Below, piece after piece: positions 7,109 through 15,522 of a stretch of DNA of 32,072 nt (the first letter of the stretch is position 1; the number at the start of each line of letters is the position of its first letter). The notes beneath the pieces are model-generated. The model saw nothing but the letters and a program-made list of their open reading frames with translations. It was not told the origin of the DNA and made no database searches. The DNA comes from CAYSBK01 sp964429265 (GTDB lineage Bacteria; Planctomycetota; Phycisphaerae; Sedimentisphaerales; Anaerobacaceae). The position numbers and the translations under genes are program-made. The stretch lies in the NCBI GenBank assembly GCA_964429265.1, contig CAYSBK010000012.1, positions 1 through 32,072 of the forward strand, given 5' to 3'.

Positions 7109-10100
7109 ATGAAAGGGCTGCTGGCACGTATAATCTCCGCAATCGTTGCGTTTTCGGTGGTTGCATCGGTCGGTTTGGTTGACGTTTCCGCCGCCGACCA
7201 GCCGCAGTTGAAAGCGCTTATCGTTACCGGCCAGAACAACCATAACTGGCAGAAAAGCACTCCAATCCTGAGATTCCTGCTGGAGCAGACCGGCCTGTTT
7301 CAGGTCGATGTGGTCACAAGCCCGCCACGCGACGGGGATATGTCGGCCTTCAAACCTGATTTCGCCGCTTACGATGTGGTGGTCCTGGATTACAACGGCA
7401 AGCCCTGGCCGCAACCCACGAAGGATGCATTTGTCCGCTATGTCAATACCGGCGGCGGTGTCGTCGTTTACCACGCCGCCGACAATGCCTTTCCCGACTG
7501 GCCCGAGTACAACCGGATAATCGGCCTGGGCGGCTGGGGAAATCGCAATGAAAAATCCGGACCATACATCCGCTGGCGAGACGGAAAAATCGTCCGCGAT
7601 ACCAGCCCCGGCCGAGGCGGAAGCCACGGCGCCCGCCACGCCTTCCAGGTAGTCGTCCGCCGAGCCGACCACCCCATCACCGCAGGCCTGCCCGAAAAAT
7701 GGATGCACGCCGAGGATGAACTCTACGCCCAGCTTCGCGGCCCGGCCGAGAATCTCACCGTCCTGGCAACGGCCTACTCCGATCCGCAAAAAGGCGGCAC
7801 CGGCCAACACGAGCCGGTACTCTTTACCATCCGCTACGGTCAGGGTCGCATCTTCCACACCGTCCTCGGACACGTCGGCGGAAGCGGACCGGCCCCCGCC
7901 GTCCAGTGCGTCGGCTTCATCACAACCTTCCAACGAGGCGCCGAGTGGGCTGCAACCGGCAAGGTGACCCAGCCCATACCCGATGACTTTCCAACCGCCG
8001 CGGCGGTCAGCATCCGCAGCGACTTCCTGCCGCCGGGACAGCTCGACCAACTGCTGGCCGACCTCTCCCAATACCGCTACGGCCAAAGCAGGCGTGCACT
8101 TGCCTCGATGGAACACTACCTCCGCTCGCTAAGTTCCGTCCCCGAGGTCGCCGACAACATCGAAAGCCGCTTCCTCGAACTGCTCTCGGCCGAATCCACT
8201 ACTTTCCCCGCCAGGCAGTTCATCTGCAAGAAGCTCAGCATAATCGGTACCGAAAAGTCCGTCCCAACGCTGGCGGCGATGCTCACCCAGCCGGGCCGGG
8301 CCGGATACCAGCCCGCCGACCTGGCTCGCTACGCTCTGGAAAGAATGCCCTCGCCGGCTGCCGGAAAGGCCCTGCGCGACGCCCTGGCCAAAACCACCGG
8401 CAAAACAAAGCTGGGCATCATCAACTCCATCGCACAACGCCGCGACAGAAAGGCCGTCCCCGCGCTTGTCGCTTTGATGGACGGCACAGACACGCAACTC
8501 GCCATCGCCGCGATAGGCGCTCTCGGCAAAATAGGCGGGCCCACTGCCACAAAGGAGCTTCGCAAGCGAAGGATCACCCTCCCGGAGGACCGCCGACGAG
8601 CCTGGGGCCCCGCATTCTTGAATTGTACCGATATGCTCCGTGCCGAAGGCAAACTTCAACAAGCCGTAACGTACTACCGCCTGCTTGCCTTCGGACCCGA
8701 ATCCCTCCCTGTAAGGGCCGCTGCATTCCGCAGTCTGGTGCTCTGCAACCCCCCCAAGGCCGCCGCCCTGCTGCTTGGCGAACTGGCCAGGAGCACTTCC
8801 GACCTCCGCACCACGGCCATAGCGGTGCTTAGAGAATTGCCCGGAGACGACGTCATCAGCGTCATCGCCCGCGAATACGTCAAGCTCTCACCGGAAAGCC
8901 AAATACAAGTTCTCCAGGCATTTGGGCGGATTGGCAATCGTGCCGCCTTACCGGCGGTACTGGCCGCCGTAAGCAATCCTTCAGCCGACATCAGGGTCAC
9001 CGCCCTCGAGGCCCTGGGGCACCTCGGAGACGCCTCGCACGTTGCACTGCTGGCCGAGACCGCCGCGAACGCATCGCCCGACGAACGCCGCGCAGCACAA
9101 ACCGCCCTGTACACCTTGAAGCCAAAGAAGGTCGATGAAAAGATTATTGACCTGCTGCCGCAAGCCTCGCCGCCGGTAAAGATCGAGCTGTGCCGCGCCA
9201 TCGCCGAACGTCATATCACCGAGGCCGTTGACGTACTTTCTCAACAGGCCGGCTCGCAGGACCAGGCGGTGCGACTTGCCGCCGTCAAGGCCCTGGCCGA
9301 GGTCGCTGGGCCCGGCGACGTGGCAAAGCTCATCGACCTTGCCGCTGCGACAAAAGACAACACCTGCCGCAGCCTCCTGCAGCAGGCCATACGCAGTGTC
9401 GCCCCCGCCGTCAAGGACCGCGATTCGCAGGTAAGCAACGCAATCCAACGATTGTCGAAGGCCGCCGACGTTGAAACAAGATGCTGCCTGCTGCGGATAC
9501 TCGGCACCTTCGGCGGCGAGAAGGCCCTTGCCGTGGTTGCCGAAGCCGTTGAAAGCAGCAACACCCAAATCAGCACCACCGCCGTGCGGGCACTTGCGGA
9601 CTGGCCTGATACCGCCCCGATGGAAAAGCTGCGCCAACTGGCGACAGGCTCCGCCGACAAACTCCACAGGACCCTGGCGTTTCGCGGCTTCGTCCGAATG
9701 GCCGGCCTCGAAGCAGCCCGCTCGCCCGCAAAGGCCCTGGAGCACTACAAAGAGGCGATGGACCTGGCCCGCAGCACCGACCAGAAGAAACTGGTGTTGT
9801 CCGGCCTCAGCGGTCTGCCGACGCTTGAAGCCCTGCGGACCGCCGCCGGTTATCTGACCGACAGCGACCTCAAGAGCGAAGCCGAGGCGGCCGTGGTCAG
9901 GATTGCCGCCGCTACCTGCATCAGCAAACCGCTCGTCAGCGCCGCCTTTGTGCAAACGGTGCTCGATTCTTCGCAGAACCCGGCGATTCGACAGCAGGCT
10001 GAAAACGTATTGAAGCGCGTCGATCAGTTCGGCGACTACATCAAGTCCTGGTATGTTTCCGGCCCCTACACCAGGCCCGGTGCCGGCTCATCGGCACTAT

Positions 10101-11179
10101 TCGGCATACCCTTCGCCCCCGAGTTGCCCGAACAAGCCGACCAGGTCGTCTGGAAACCCGTTACCGCGGGCACCAACCCCGAAAAGCCCTACGCCGTGGA
10201 TTTGATTGCTGCTATCGGCGGCAGCGACCGCGCCGCTTACCTTCGCACCTATGTCTGGTCACCCGCCACGCAAAACGTCCAGCTTATGCTGGGAAGCAAC
10301 GACGGCATCAAGGTCTGGCTCAACGGCACGGTCGTCCACGAAAACAATACCGGACGGACCGTCACCCCCGATGAAGACAGGGTCAAGGTAACCCTCAACA
10401 AGGGCTGGAACGAACTGCTGATGAAAATCACCCAAAGCGGCGGAACCTGGGGAGCCTGTGCACGCTTTCGCAGCCTCTCCGGGGGGAAACTCGACGGTCT
10501 CGTAATCACCCCTGAAAAACCAACCGCCGACATCGTAAGCCTCATCGGTGAAGACCTGTCTTCCTGGCGCGACACCGGCCAGTGGAGACTCGCCGGCCAG
10601 GTCTTTATGGACCCCACCAACCCGAAGAAACTGCTCTGGAAACCCGGTACCGGCGTCATCGTAAACGGCCCCGAAGGCAGAACCATCGACCTGCTGAGCC
10701 GACGCGAATTCGGCGACGTCCGAGCACACGTGGAGTTTATGGTCCCCAAAGGCTCCAACTCCGGCGTCTATTTTATGGGCCGATACGAAGTCCAGATACT
10801 CGATAGCTGGGGCGTGGCCAGGCCCAAGTTCTCCGATTGCGGCGGCATCTACCAGCGCTGGGACCAGAACAGGCAGCCCCACGGCTTCGAAGGCCATCCC
10901 CCTCGTATGAACGCCTCGCTGCCGCCCGGCACCTGGCAAAGCTATGACGTGATCTTCAGGGCCCCGCGCTTCGACGCCGACGGCAACAAGATCGCCAACG
11001 CCCGCTTTGAGAAGGTCATTCACAACGGCATCGTCGTACACGAGAACGTCGAAGTGACCGGCCCAACCAGGGCCGCAACCTATAAAGACGAAAAACCAAA
11101 AGGCCCGCTGATGCTCCAGGGAGACCACGGACCGGTCGCCTATCGCAATATATGGATACTGCCGATCGGCAACGATTAA
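7109..11179 (+). CDS. Exported ThuA + HEAT-repeat + DUF1080 multidomain protein (1356 aa)
   Basis: The ATG at 7109 follows a GAGGAAGG and gives a good Sec signal peptide ending at about residue 29 (V-S-A-A). An upstream ATG at 7067 adds a lysine-arginine-rich extension and is less likely. Domains in order: a ThuA-like glutamine-amidotransferase fold (about 34-270, with V-V-V-Y-H-A-A-D-N-A-F-P-D-W); many alpha-alpha HEAT or Arm-type repeats (about 310-960); a beta-rich accessory domain (about 970-1130, with N-D-G-I-K-V-W-L-N-G); and a C-terminal DUF1080 domain (about 1145-1356, with N-S-G-V-Y-F-M-G-R-Y-E-V-Q). DUF1080 proteins in Bacteroides cleave 3-keto glycosides by beta-elimination. ThuA domains are linked to trehalose and other disaccharide metabolism. 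With neighbouring Tat-exported dehydrogenases, it probably acts on oxidised glycosides outside the cytoplasm, with the HEAT section as a scaffold. Confidence 0.88.
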   Translation: MKGLLARIISAIVAFSVVASVGLVDVSAADQPQLKALIVTGQNNHNWQKSTPILRFLLEQTGLFQVDVVTSPPRDGDMSAFKPDFAAYDVVVLDYNGKPWPQPTKDAFVRYVNTGGGVVVYHAADNAFPDWPEYNRIIGLGGWGNRNEKSGPYIRWRDGKIVRDTSPGRGGSHGARHAFQVVVRRADHPITAGLPEKWMHAEDELYAQLRGPAENLTVLATAYSDPQKGGTGQHEPVLFTIRYGQGRIFHTVLGHVGGSGPAPAVQCVGFITTFQRGAEWAATGKVTQPIPDDFPTAAAVSIRSDFLPPGQLDQLLADLSQYRYGQSRRALASMEHYLRSLSSVPEVADNIESRFLELLSAESTTFPARQFICKKLSIIGTEKSVPTLAAMLTQPGRAGYQPADLARYALERMPSPAAGKALRDALAKTTGKTKLGIINSIAQRRDRKAVPALVALMDGTDTQLAIAAIGALGKIGGPTATKELRKRRITLPEDRRRAWGPAFLNCTDMLRAEGKLQQAVTYYRLLAFGPESLPVRAAAFRSLVLCNPPKAAALLLGELARSTSDLRTTAIAVLRELPGDDVISVIAREYVKLSPESQIQVLQAFGRIGNRAALPAVLAAVSNPSADIRVTALEALGHLGDASHVALLAETAANASPDERRAAQTALYTLKPKKVDEKIIDLLPQASPPVKIELCRAIAERHITEAVDVLSQQAGSQDQAVRLAAVKALAEVAGPGDVAKLIDLAAATKDNTCRSLLQQAIRSVAPAVKDRDSQVSNAIQRLSKAADVETRCCLLRILGTFGGEKALAVVAEAVESSNTQISTTAVRALADWPDTAPMEKLRQLATGSADKLHRTLAFRGFVRMAGLEAARSPAKALEHYKEAMDLARSTDQKKLVLSGLSGLPTLEALRTAAGYLTDSDLKSEAEAAVVRIAAATCISKPLVSAAFVQTVLDSSQNPAIRQQAENVLKRVDQFGDYIKSWYVSGPYTRPGAGSSALFGIPFAPELPEQADQVVWKPVTAGTNPEKPYAVDLIAAIGGSDRAAYLRTYVWSPATQNVQLMLGSNDGIKVWLNGTVVHENNTGRTVTPDEDRVKVTLNKGWNELLMKITQSGGTWGACARFRSLSGGKLDGLVITPEKPTADIVSLIGEDLSSWRDTGQWRLAGQVFMDPTNPKKLLWKPGTGVIVNGPEGRTIDLLSRREFGDVRAHVEFMVPKGSNSGVYFMGRYEVQILDSWGVARPKFSDCGGIYQRWDQNRQPHGFEGHPPRMNASLPPGTWQSYDVIFRAPRFDADGNKIANARFEKVIHNGIVVHENVEVTGPTRAATYKDEKPKGPLMLQGDHGPVAYRNIWILPIGND

Positions 11180-11205
11180 CCACCGTCCGCCAGGCCGGTA
11201 CAAAG

Positions 11206-11234
11206 TTGTCGACGTCGGCCTTATAGTGTTTAAT
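11206..11234 (+). promoter_or_regulatory. Possible internal promoter before the third dehydrogenase gene
   Basis: TTGTCG (11206-11211, four of six) and TTTAAT (11229-11234, five of six) are separated by 17 bp in the 101-bp gap after the ThuA/DUF1080 gene. This is the widest gap in the plus-strand run before 18113. Transcription would begin near 11241, leaving a 40-nt leader before the ATG at 11281. This could boost the distal half of the cluster. Confidence 0.35.
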
Positions 11235-11280
11235 ACGCACAACTGTGCAGAATAATGTCGTCTGTATTCAAGGTGAGGTT

Positions 11281-12627
11281 ATGAAAAGCACCAAACAAAC
11301 AAACCGCGTAACGCGTCGCGATTTCATAAAGTCCGCTGCAGCCGCCTCGGCCGCCTTTAGCTTTACCATCGTCCCGCGCCACGTTCTCGGCGGTCCCGGC
11401 CACACCCCGCCCAGCGAAAAGCTCAATATTGCCGGTATCGGCGTCGGCGGAAAGGGTGCCGGTGACCTCCGCGGTGTCGAAAGCGAAAACATCGTCGCAT
11501 TGTGCGATGTCGACCAGAAACGGGCCGCTGAAACCTTCAAGCGTTACCCGAAGGCAAAGGTATACAAAGACTTCCGCAGGATGCTCGAAAAAGAGCACAA
11601 CAGCATCGACGCCGTCACCGTCGCAACGCCCGACCACGTCCACGCCCCTGCCTCGATGATGGCGATAAAGATGGGCAAGCACGTTTACTGCGAAAAACCG
11701 CTGACGCATTCGATTTACGAGGCCCGCCAGCTCACCCTGGCCGCAAGAGAATACAAGGTCGCCACCCAGATGGGCAACCAGGGCCATTCCGGCGAGGGTA
11801 TCCGCCTTATCTGCGAGTGGATATGGGATGGCGCCATAGGACCGGTCCGCGAGGTGCACGCCTGGACCGACCGGCCCGGCGGGCGATGGAAGCAGGGCGT
11901 CGACAGGCCCGAAGAAACCCCGCCTGTGCCGCCGACCCTGGACTGGGACCTCTGGCTGGGCCCGGCGCCCGAAAGACCCTACAACCCCATTTACTGCCCG
12001 TTCACCTGGCGAGGCTGGTGGGACTTCGGCACCGGCGCGCTGGGTGATATGGCCTGCCATATACTCGACCCGGCCTTCTGGGCCCTTGATCTGGGTTATC
12101 CGCGGAGCGTCCAGGCCGCGACAACCAGCGTCAACGACGAAACATACCCGTTATGTTCGGTCATCGAATACGAGTTCCCGGCCCGCGGCGATAAGCCACC
12201 GGTCAAGCTGACCTGGTACGACGGTGGCCTCAAACCAACCAGGCCGGACGAACTCGAACCTGAAAGGAAGCTGGAAGGCAACGGCGTCATCTTTGTCGGC
12301 GACAAGGGCATCCTGATGTGCGGCTGCTACGGCTCGCATCCCCGGCTGGTGCCCGAATCAAAAATGCAGGCCTACCAGCTGCCGCCGAAGACCATCCCCA
12401 GGGTCGAGGGACACCACAAGGACTGGATCAACGCCTGCAAGACCGGCAAGCCCGCCTGCTCCAACTTCGATTACGCAGGTCCGCTGACCGAGATGGTGCT
12501 GCTGGGCAACATCGCCGTGCGGACCGGCCGCCGCCTCGAATGGGACGGCGAAAATATGCGATGCACCAACGTCCCCGAAGCCAACGACTACATCCGCCGC
12601 GAATATCGAAAAGGCTGGTCCCTGTAA
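11281..12627 (+). CDS. Tat-exported Gfo/Idh/MocA oxidoreductase (448 aa)
   Basis: The ATG at 11281 follows AAGGTGAGG. A GTG 36 bases upstream is in frame but lacks a ribosome binding site. The signal is T-R-R-D-F-I-K (residues 11-17) followed by an alanine-rich segment. The Rossmann motif G-I-G-V-G-G-K-G falls near residues 52-59 and C-E-K-P at 137-140. The C-terminal domain has W-L-G-P-A-P and the sequence G-D-M-A-C-H, whose histidine is at the catalytic position. Length and layout are typical of planctomycete and Bacteroidetes exported members. It shares W-L-G-P-A-P with the paralogue at 5752, but its signal and substrate-domain sequences differ clearly, so it probably has a different substrate or handles a different position of the same sugar. 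It is followed 32 bp later by the TIM-barrel/DUF1080 fusion. Confidence 0.88.
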   Translation: MKSTKQTNRVTRRDFIKSAAAASAAFSFTIVPRHVLGGPGHTPPSEKLNIAGIGVGGKGAGDLRGVESENIVALCDVDQKRAAETFKRYPKAKVYKDFRRMLEKEHNSIDAVTVATPDHVHAPASMMAIKMGKHVYCEKPLTHSIYEARQLTLAAREYKVATQMGNQGHSGEGIRLICEWIWDGAIGPVREVHAWTDRPGGRWKQGVDRPEETPPVPPTLDWDLWLGPAPERPYNPIYCPFTWRGWWDFGTGALGDMACHILDPAFWALDLGYPRSVQAATTSVNDETYPLCSVIEYEFPARGDKPPVKLTWYDGGLKPTRPDELEPERKLEGNGVIFVGDKGILMCGCYGSHPRLVPESKMQAYQLPPKTIPRVEGHHKDWINACKTGKPACSNFDYAGPLTEMVLLGNIAVRTGRRLEWDGENMRCTNVPEANDYIRREYRKGWSL

Positions 12628-12659
12628 ATCCGAAACCGAACCAAATTGGGGGAGCTTCT

Positions 12660-14132
12660 ATGTCCGCCAGATACGCAACAGTCTCGACCGTCCTCGCCGC
12701 CGTGATTACCTGCGGTGGCTGTGGACTTCTGCAAACCCGCCCGTCAGCCCGCAAACAACCCCTGCCCGTGGATAGGCACCCCGTCACCGACGTTTACGAC
12801 GGCTGGCGGTTGGCGACACAGGCATACACCTTCCGCAAGTTCACTTTCTTCGAGGCGGTGGACAAGGCGGCGGCACTCGGGCTGAACTGGATTGAAGCAT
12901 ATCCCGGCCAGCAGGTAAGCCCCGACGACCCACACAGCACGATGAACTACACGATGCCGGTCGAGTTGCGGGACAAAATCAGGTCCAAGCTGGCGCAGAC
13001 CCGGATCAGGCTGGTCAATTACGGCGTCGTACGCCTTCCGAACGACCCGGCCGAATGCCGCAGGGTCTTTGACTTCGCCAGGGATATGGGCATCGAAGTC
13101 ATCGTCGCTGAGCCGGCACCCGAAGCGATGGACCTCGTTGAAAGCCTCTGCGAACAATACGGCATCAAGCTTGCAATTCACAATCACCCCAAGCCTTCGC
13201 GCTACTGGAATCCCGACCGTGTCCTGGAGGTTTGCAAGGGCCGAAGCAAGTTGATCGGCGCCTGTGCCGACACCGGCCACTGGATGCGTTCCGGCATCCA
13301 GCCGCTCGAGGCCCTCAGAAAGCTCGAAGGTCGAATCGTAAGCCTGCACTTCAAGGACCTCAACGAGTTCGGCAGACGCGATGCCCACGACGTGGTCTGG
13401 GGAACCGGCAAGGCCAATGTTAAGGCCCTGCTTGAAGAGCTTCACCGCCAGGGATTTGAGGGTGTTTTCTCGATTGAGTACGAGTACCACTGGGAAAACT
13501 CGATGCCCGAGATACGCCGATGCATCCGTTATTTCAACCAGGTCGCCGCCTCGCTCAAACCCACCGGCTGGCGCAGCCTGCTTGAGCCGGACCTGTCGAA
13601 TTGCATCTTCAAGCCCGGAAGCTGGGTCGTCGAAGACGGCGTACTGGCCAGAAAGGGCGGCGGCGACATCTGGACAAAACAGCAGTACGGCGACTTCATT
13701 CTCGACCTCGAGTTCAGGCTCGCAGAGCACACCAACAGCGGCATCTTCGTCCGCACCGGCGACCCGGATGACCCGGTCCAGACCGGCATCGAAATTCAGG
13801 TCTTCGATTCCCACGGCAGGGCCGTACCTACCAAGCACGATTGCGGTGCCATCTACGACTGCCTCGAGCCGCGGCTGAACGCAACCCGACCACCCGGGCA
13901 GTGGAACCGCTGCACAATCACCTGCACCGCCAACAAGATTTACGTGGTAATGAACGGCCGGCCAATCATCGATATGGACCTCAACCGCTGGACCACCCCC
14001 CACAAGAACCCCGACGGAACAAAGAACAAGTTCAAAAGGGCCGTCAAAGATATGCCGAGGTTCGGCCACATCGGCTTTCAGGACCACGGCCGGCCCGTCT
14101 GGTACCGAAATGTTATGATCAAGCCTTTGTAG
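12660..14132 (+). CDS. Fusion of sugar isomerase-type TIM barrel and DUF1080 domain, exported (490 aa)
   Basis: The ATG at 12660 follows a GGGGGAG. The N-terminus is a short hydrophobic segment containing C-G-G-C near residue 21, which suggests a lipoprotein, although the lipobox is atypical. Residues about 48-300 form a xylose-isomerase-like TIM barrel with likely metal or active-site residues in V-A-E-P, I-H-N-H-P-K, C-A-D-T-G-H-W, L-H-F-K-D and I-E-Y-E. Residues about 305-490 form a DUF1080 (3-keto-disaccharide hydrolase) domain with N-S-G-I-F-V-R-T-G and the closing pattern F-Q-D-H-G-R-P-V-W-Y-R-N. Both activities are ones used on 3-keto sugars, so the fusion could perform two successive steps on one oxidised glycoside. 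It sits between two Tat-exported dehydrogenases. The domain calls are firm and the combined reaction is inference. Confidence 0.88.
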   Translation: MSARYATVSTVLAAVITCGGCGLLQTRPSARKQPLPVDRHPVTDVYDGWRLATQAYTFRKFTFFEAVDKAAALGLNWIEAYPGQQVSPDDPHSTMNYTMPVELRDKIRSKLAQTRIRLVNYGVVRLPNDPAECRRVFDFARDMGIEVIVAEPAPEAMDLVESLCEQYGIKLAIHNHPKPSRYWNPDRVLEVCKGRSKLIGACADTGHWMRSGIQPLEALRKLEGRIVSLHFKDLNEFGRRDAHDVVWGTGKANVKALLEELHRQGFEGVFSIEYEYHWENSMPEIRRCIRYFNQVAASLKPTGWRSLLEPDLSNCIFKPGSWVVEDGVLARKGGGDIWTKQQYGDFILDLEFRLAEHTNSGIFVRTGDPDDPVQTGIEIQVFDSHGRAVPTKHDCGAIYDCLEPRLNATRPPGQWNRCTITCTANKIYVVMNGRPIIDMDLNRWTTPHKNPDGTKNKFKRAVKDMPRFGHIGFQDHGRPVWYRNVMIKPL

Positions 14133-14157
14133 GTAAACGTTAAAGGAGCCGATAAGA

Positions 14158-15483
14158 ATGAAAAAAGCTATCAACAGGCGACAATTCCTCCAGGGCGTCA
14201 CCGCCGTCGGCGCAGGATTGTACATCGCGTCATCGTCTCACGCACAGCCCCCCCGCAGGCAGGACGACATAAACGTCGCCCTGCTCGGAGCCGGCGAACA
14301 GGGACAGGTCCTTATGCTCGACTGTATGAAGATTCCCGGCATCCGATTCAAGGCCGTCTGCGACATCTGGCCGTACAATCGAGGCTTTGCCGCAAGAAGG
14401 CTCAGGGCGTATCGCCACGATGTGAAGGAATACGAAGATTACAGGGAAATGCTGGCCGGCGAAAAGGACCTCGACGCCGTGCTGATCGCCACGCCCGATT
14501 TCTGGCACGCCGAACACGCCATCGCCTGCCTCGAAGCCGGCCTGAACGTCTACTGCGAAAAAGAAATGTCCAACACCATCGAAGGCGCCCGCAAAATGGT
14601 CCAGGCCCAACGAAAGACCGGCAAGCTCCTGCAGATAGGCCACCAGAGACGAAGCAACCCACGCTACATACACTGCTATAGTAAACTCATCAAGGAAGCA
14701 AAGCTGCTGAACCGAATCACCACCATCAACGGCCAGTGGAACCGCAGCAAGGCCGCCTGTGAAGACAGGGCCTGCCCAAAGGGTAAGGAACTGCCGCAAT
14801 CCAAGCTCCAGCAGTACGGCTTCGCCTCGATGAAACAGTTCAGAAACTGGCGCTGGTACAAGGGACTCGGCGGCGGCCCCATCGTGGACCTCGGCTCACA
14901 CCAGATCGACATCTACAACTGGTTCCTCGACGCTGCCCCCGCCTCCGTCATCGCCAGCGGCGGCGTCGATTACTGGGAGCAACACCAGTGGTACGACAGC
15001 GTTATGACCATCTTCGAATACCAGACCGCCGATGGAACGGTCCGCGCCTTCTACCAGACCATAACAACCAACAGCAGCAACGGCTACTTCGAAACCTTTA
15101 TGGGCGACGAGGGCACCCTGGTTATCTCGGAAGCGGCAAGCAGGGGCGCCATCTACCGCGAACAGTGGGTCGATGCATCCAAGTGGGATAAGTGGGTAAA
15201 GAAAGGCTACATCGCCCAAAGTGCCGGAGCCGAAAATACAGAAGCAGGCGTTACGGATGTGCGGGCGACGGTGCCGGCAGCCAAATACGACCTGCCGGTC
15301 ACGCTCGACAAGCCCTACCACCAGCCGCACCTTGAAAACTTCTTTGACGCCATCCGAGGCAAGGCCGAGCTGAACTGCCCCGCCGAGGTCGGGTTCGAAA
15401 CCGCCGTAACGGTGTTGAAGGTCAACGAAGCCGTCGCCGCAGCCAGGAAACTTGACTTCAGCAAAGACGAATTCAAAGTGTAG
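14158..15483 (+). CDS. Exported Gfo/Idh/MocA oxidoreductase with an EKE variant (441 aa)
   Basis: The ATG at 14158 follows AAAGGAG by 10 nt. A short twin-arginine signal (N-R-R-Q-F-L-Q-G, residues 6-13) is followed by a hydrophobic segment ending in S-H-A-Q near residue 30. The Rossmann motif L-G-A-G-E-Q-G lies near 43-49. The family motif E-K-P reads E-K-E here (residues 134-136): the lysine is kept and the proline is replaced. The substrate domain contains G-G-G-P-I-V-D-L-G-S-H-Q-I-D, with the conserved histidine. It is the last dehydrogenase of the run and is followed 39 bp later by the multiheme cytochrome. That position would suit a periplasmic sugar dehydrogenase able to pass electrons on, but no direct link is shown by sequence. 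Confidence 0.86.
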   Translation: MKKAINRRQFLQGVTAVGAGLYIASSSHAQPPRRQDDINVALLGAGEQGQVLMLDCMKIPGIRFKAVCDIWPYNRGFAARRLRAYRHDVKEYEDYREMLAGEKDLDAVLIATPDFWHAEHAIACLEAGLNVYCEKEMSNTIEGARKMVQAQRKTGKLLQIGHQRRSNPRYIHCYSKLIKEAKLLNRITTINGQWNRSKAACEDRACPKGKELPQSKLQQYGFASMKQFRNWRWYKGLGGGPIVDLGSHQIDIYNWFLDAAPASVIASGGVDYWEQHQWYDSVMTIFEYQTADGTVRAFYQTITTNSSNGYFETFMGDEGTLVISEAASRGAIYREQWVDASKWDKWVKKGYIAQSAGAENTEAGVTDVRATVPAAKYDLPVTLDKPYHQPHLENFFDAIRGKAELNCPAEVGFETAVTVLKVNEAVAAARKLDFSKDEFKV

Positions 15484-15522
15484 CCTCTTGATGCGGCCTT
15501 GAATGAAAGGATTGAACAAGCC

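Noticed and set aside
6968..8116. A 382-codon minus-strand frame opposite the end of one dehydrogenase and the start of the ThuA protein, with a similar frame at 6127-7260.
   Set aside because: They cross two real genes and their gap, have no ribosome binding site, and read as valine, glycine and alanine-rich shadow sequence.
12744..14225. A 493-codon open frame on the minus strand, opposite the TIM-barrel/DUF1080 fusion.
   Set aside because: Same codon-aligned shadow effect. The sense frame has clear domains and a ribosome binding site, and the antisense frame has neither.
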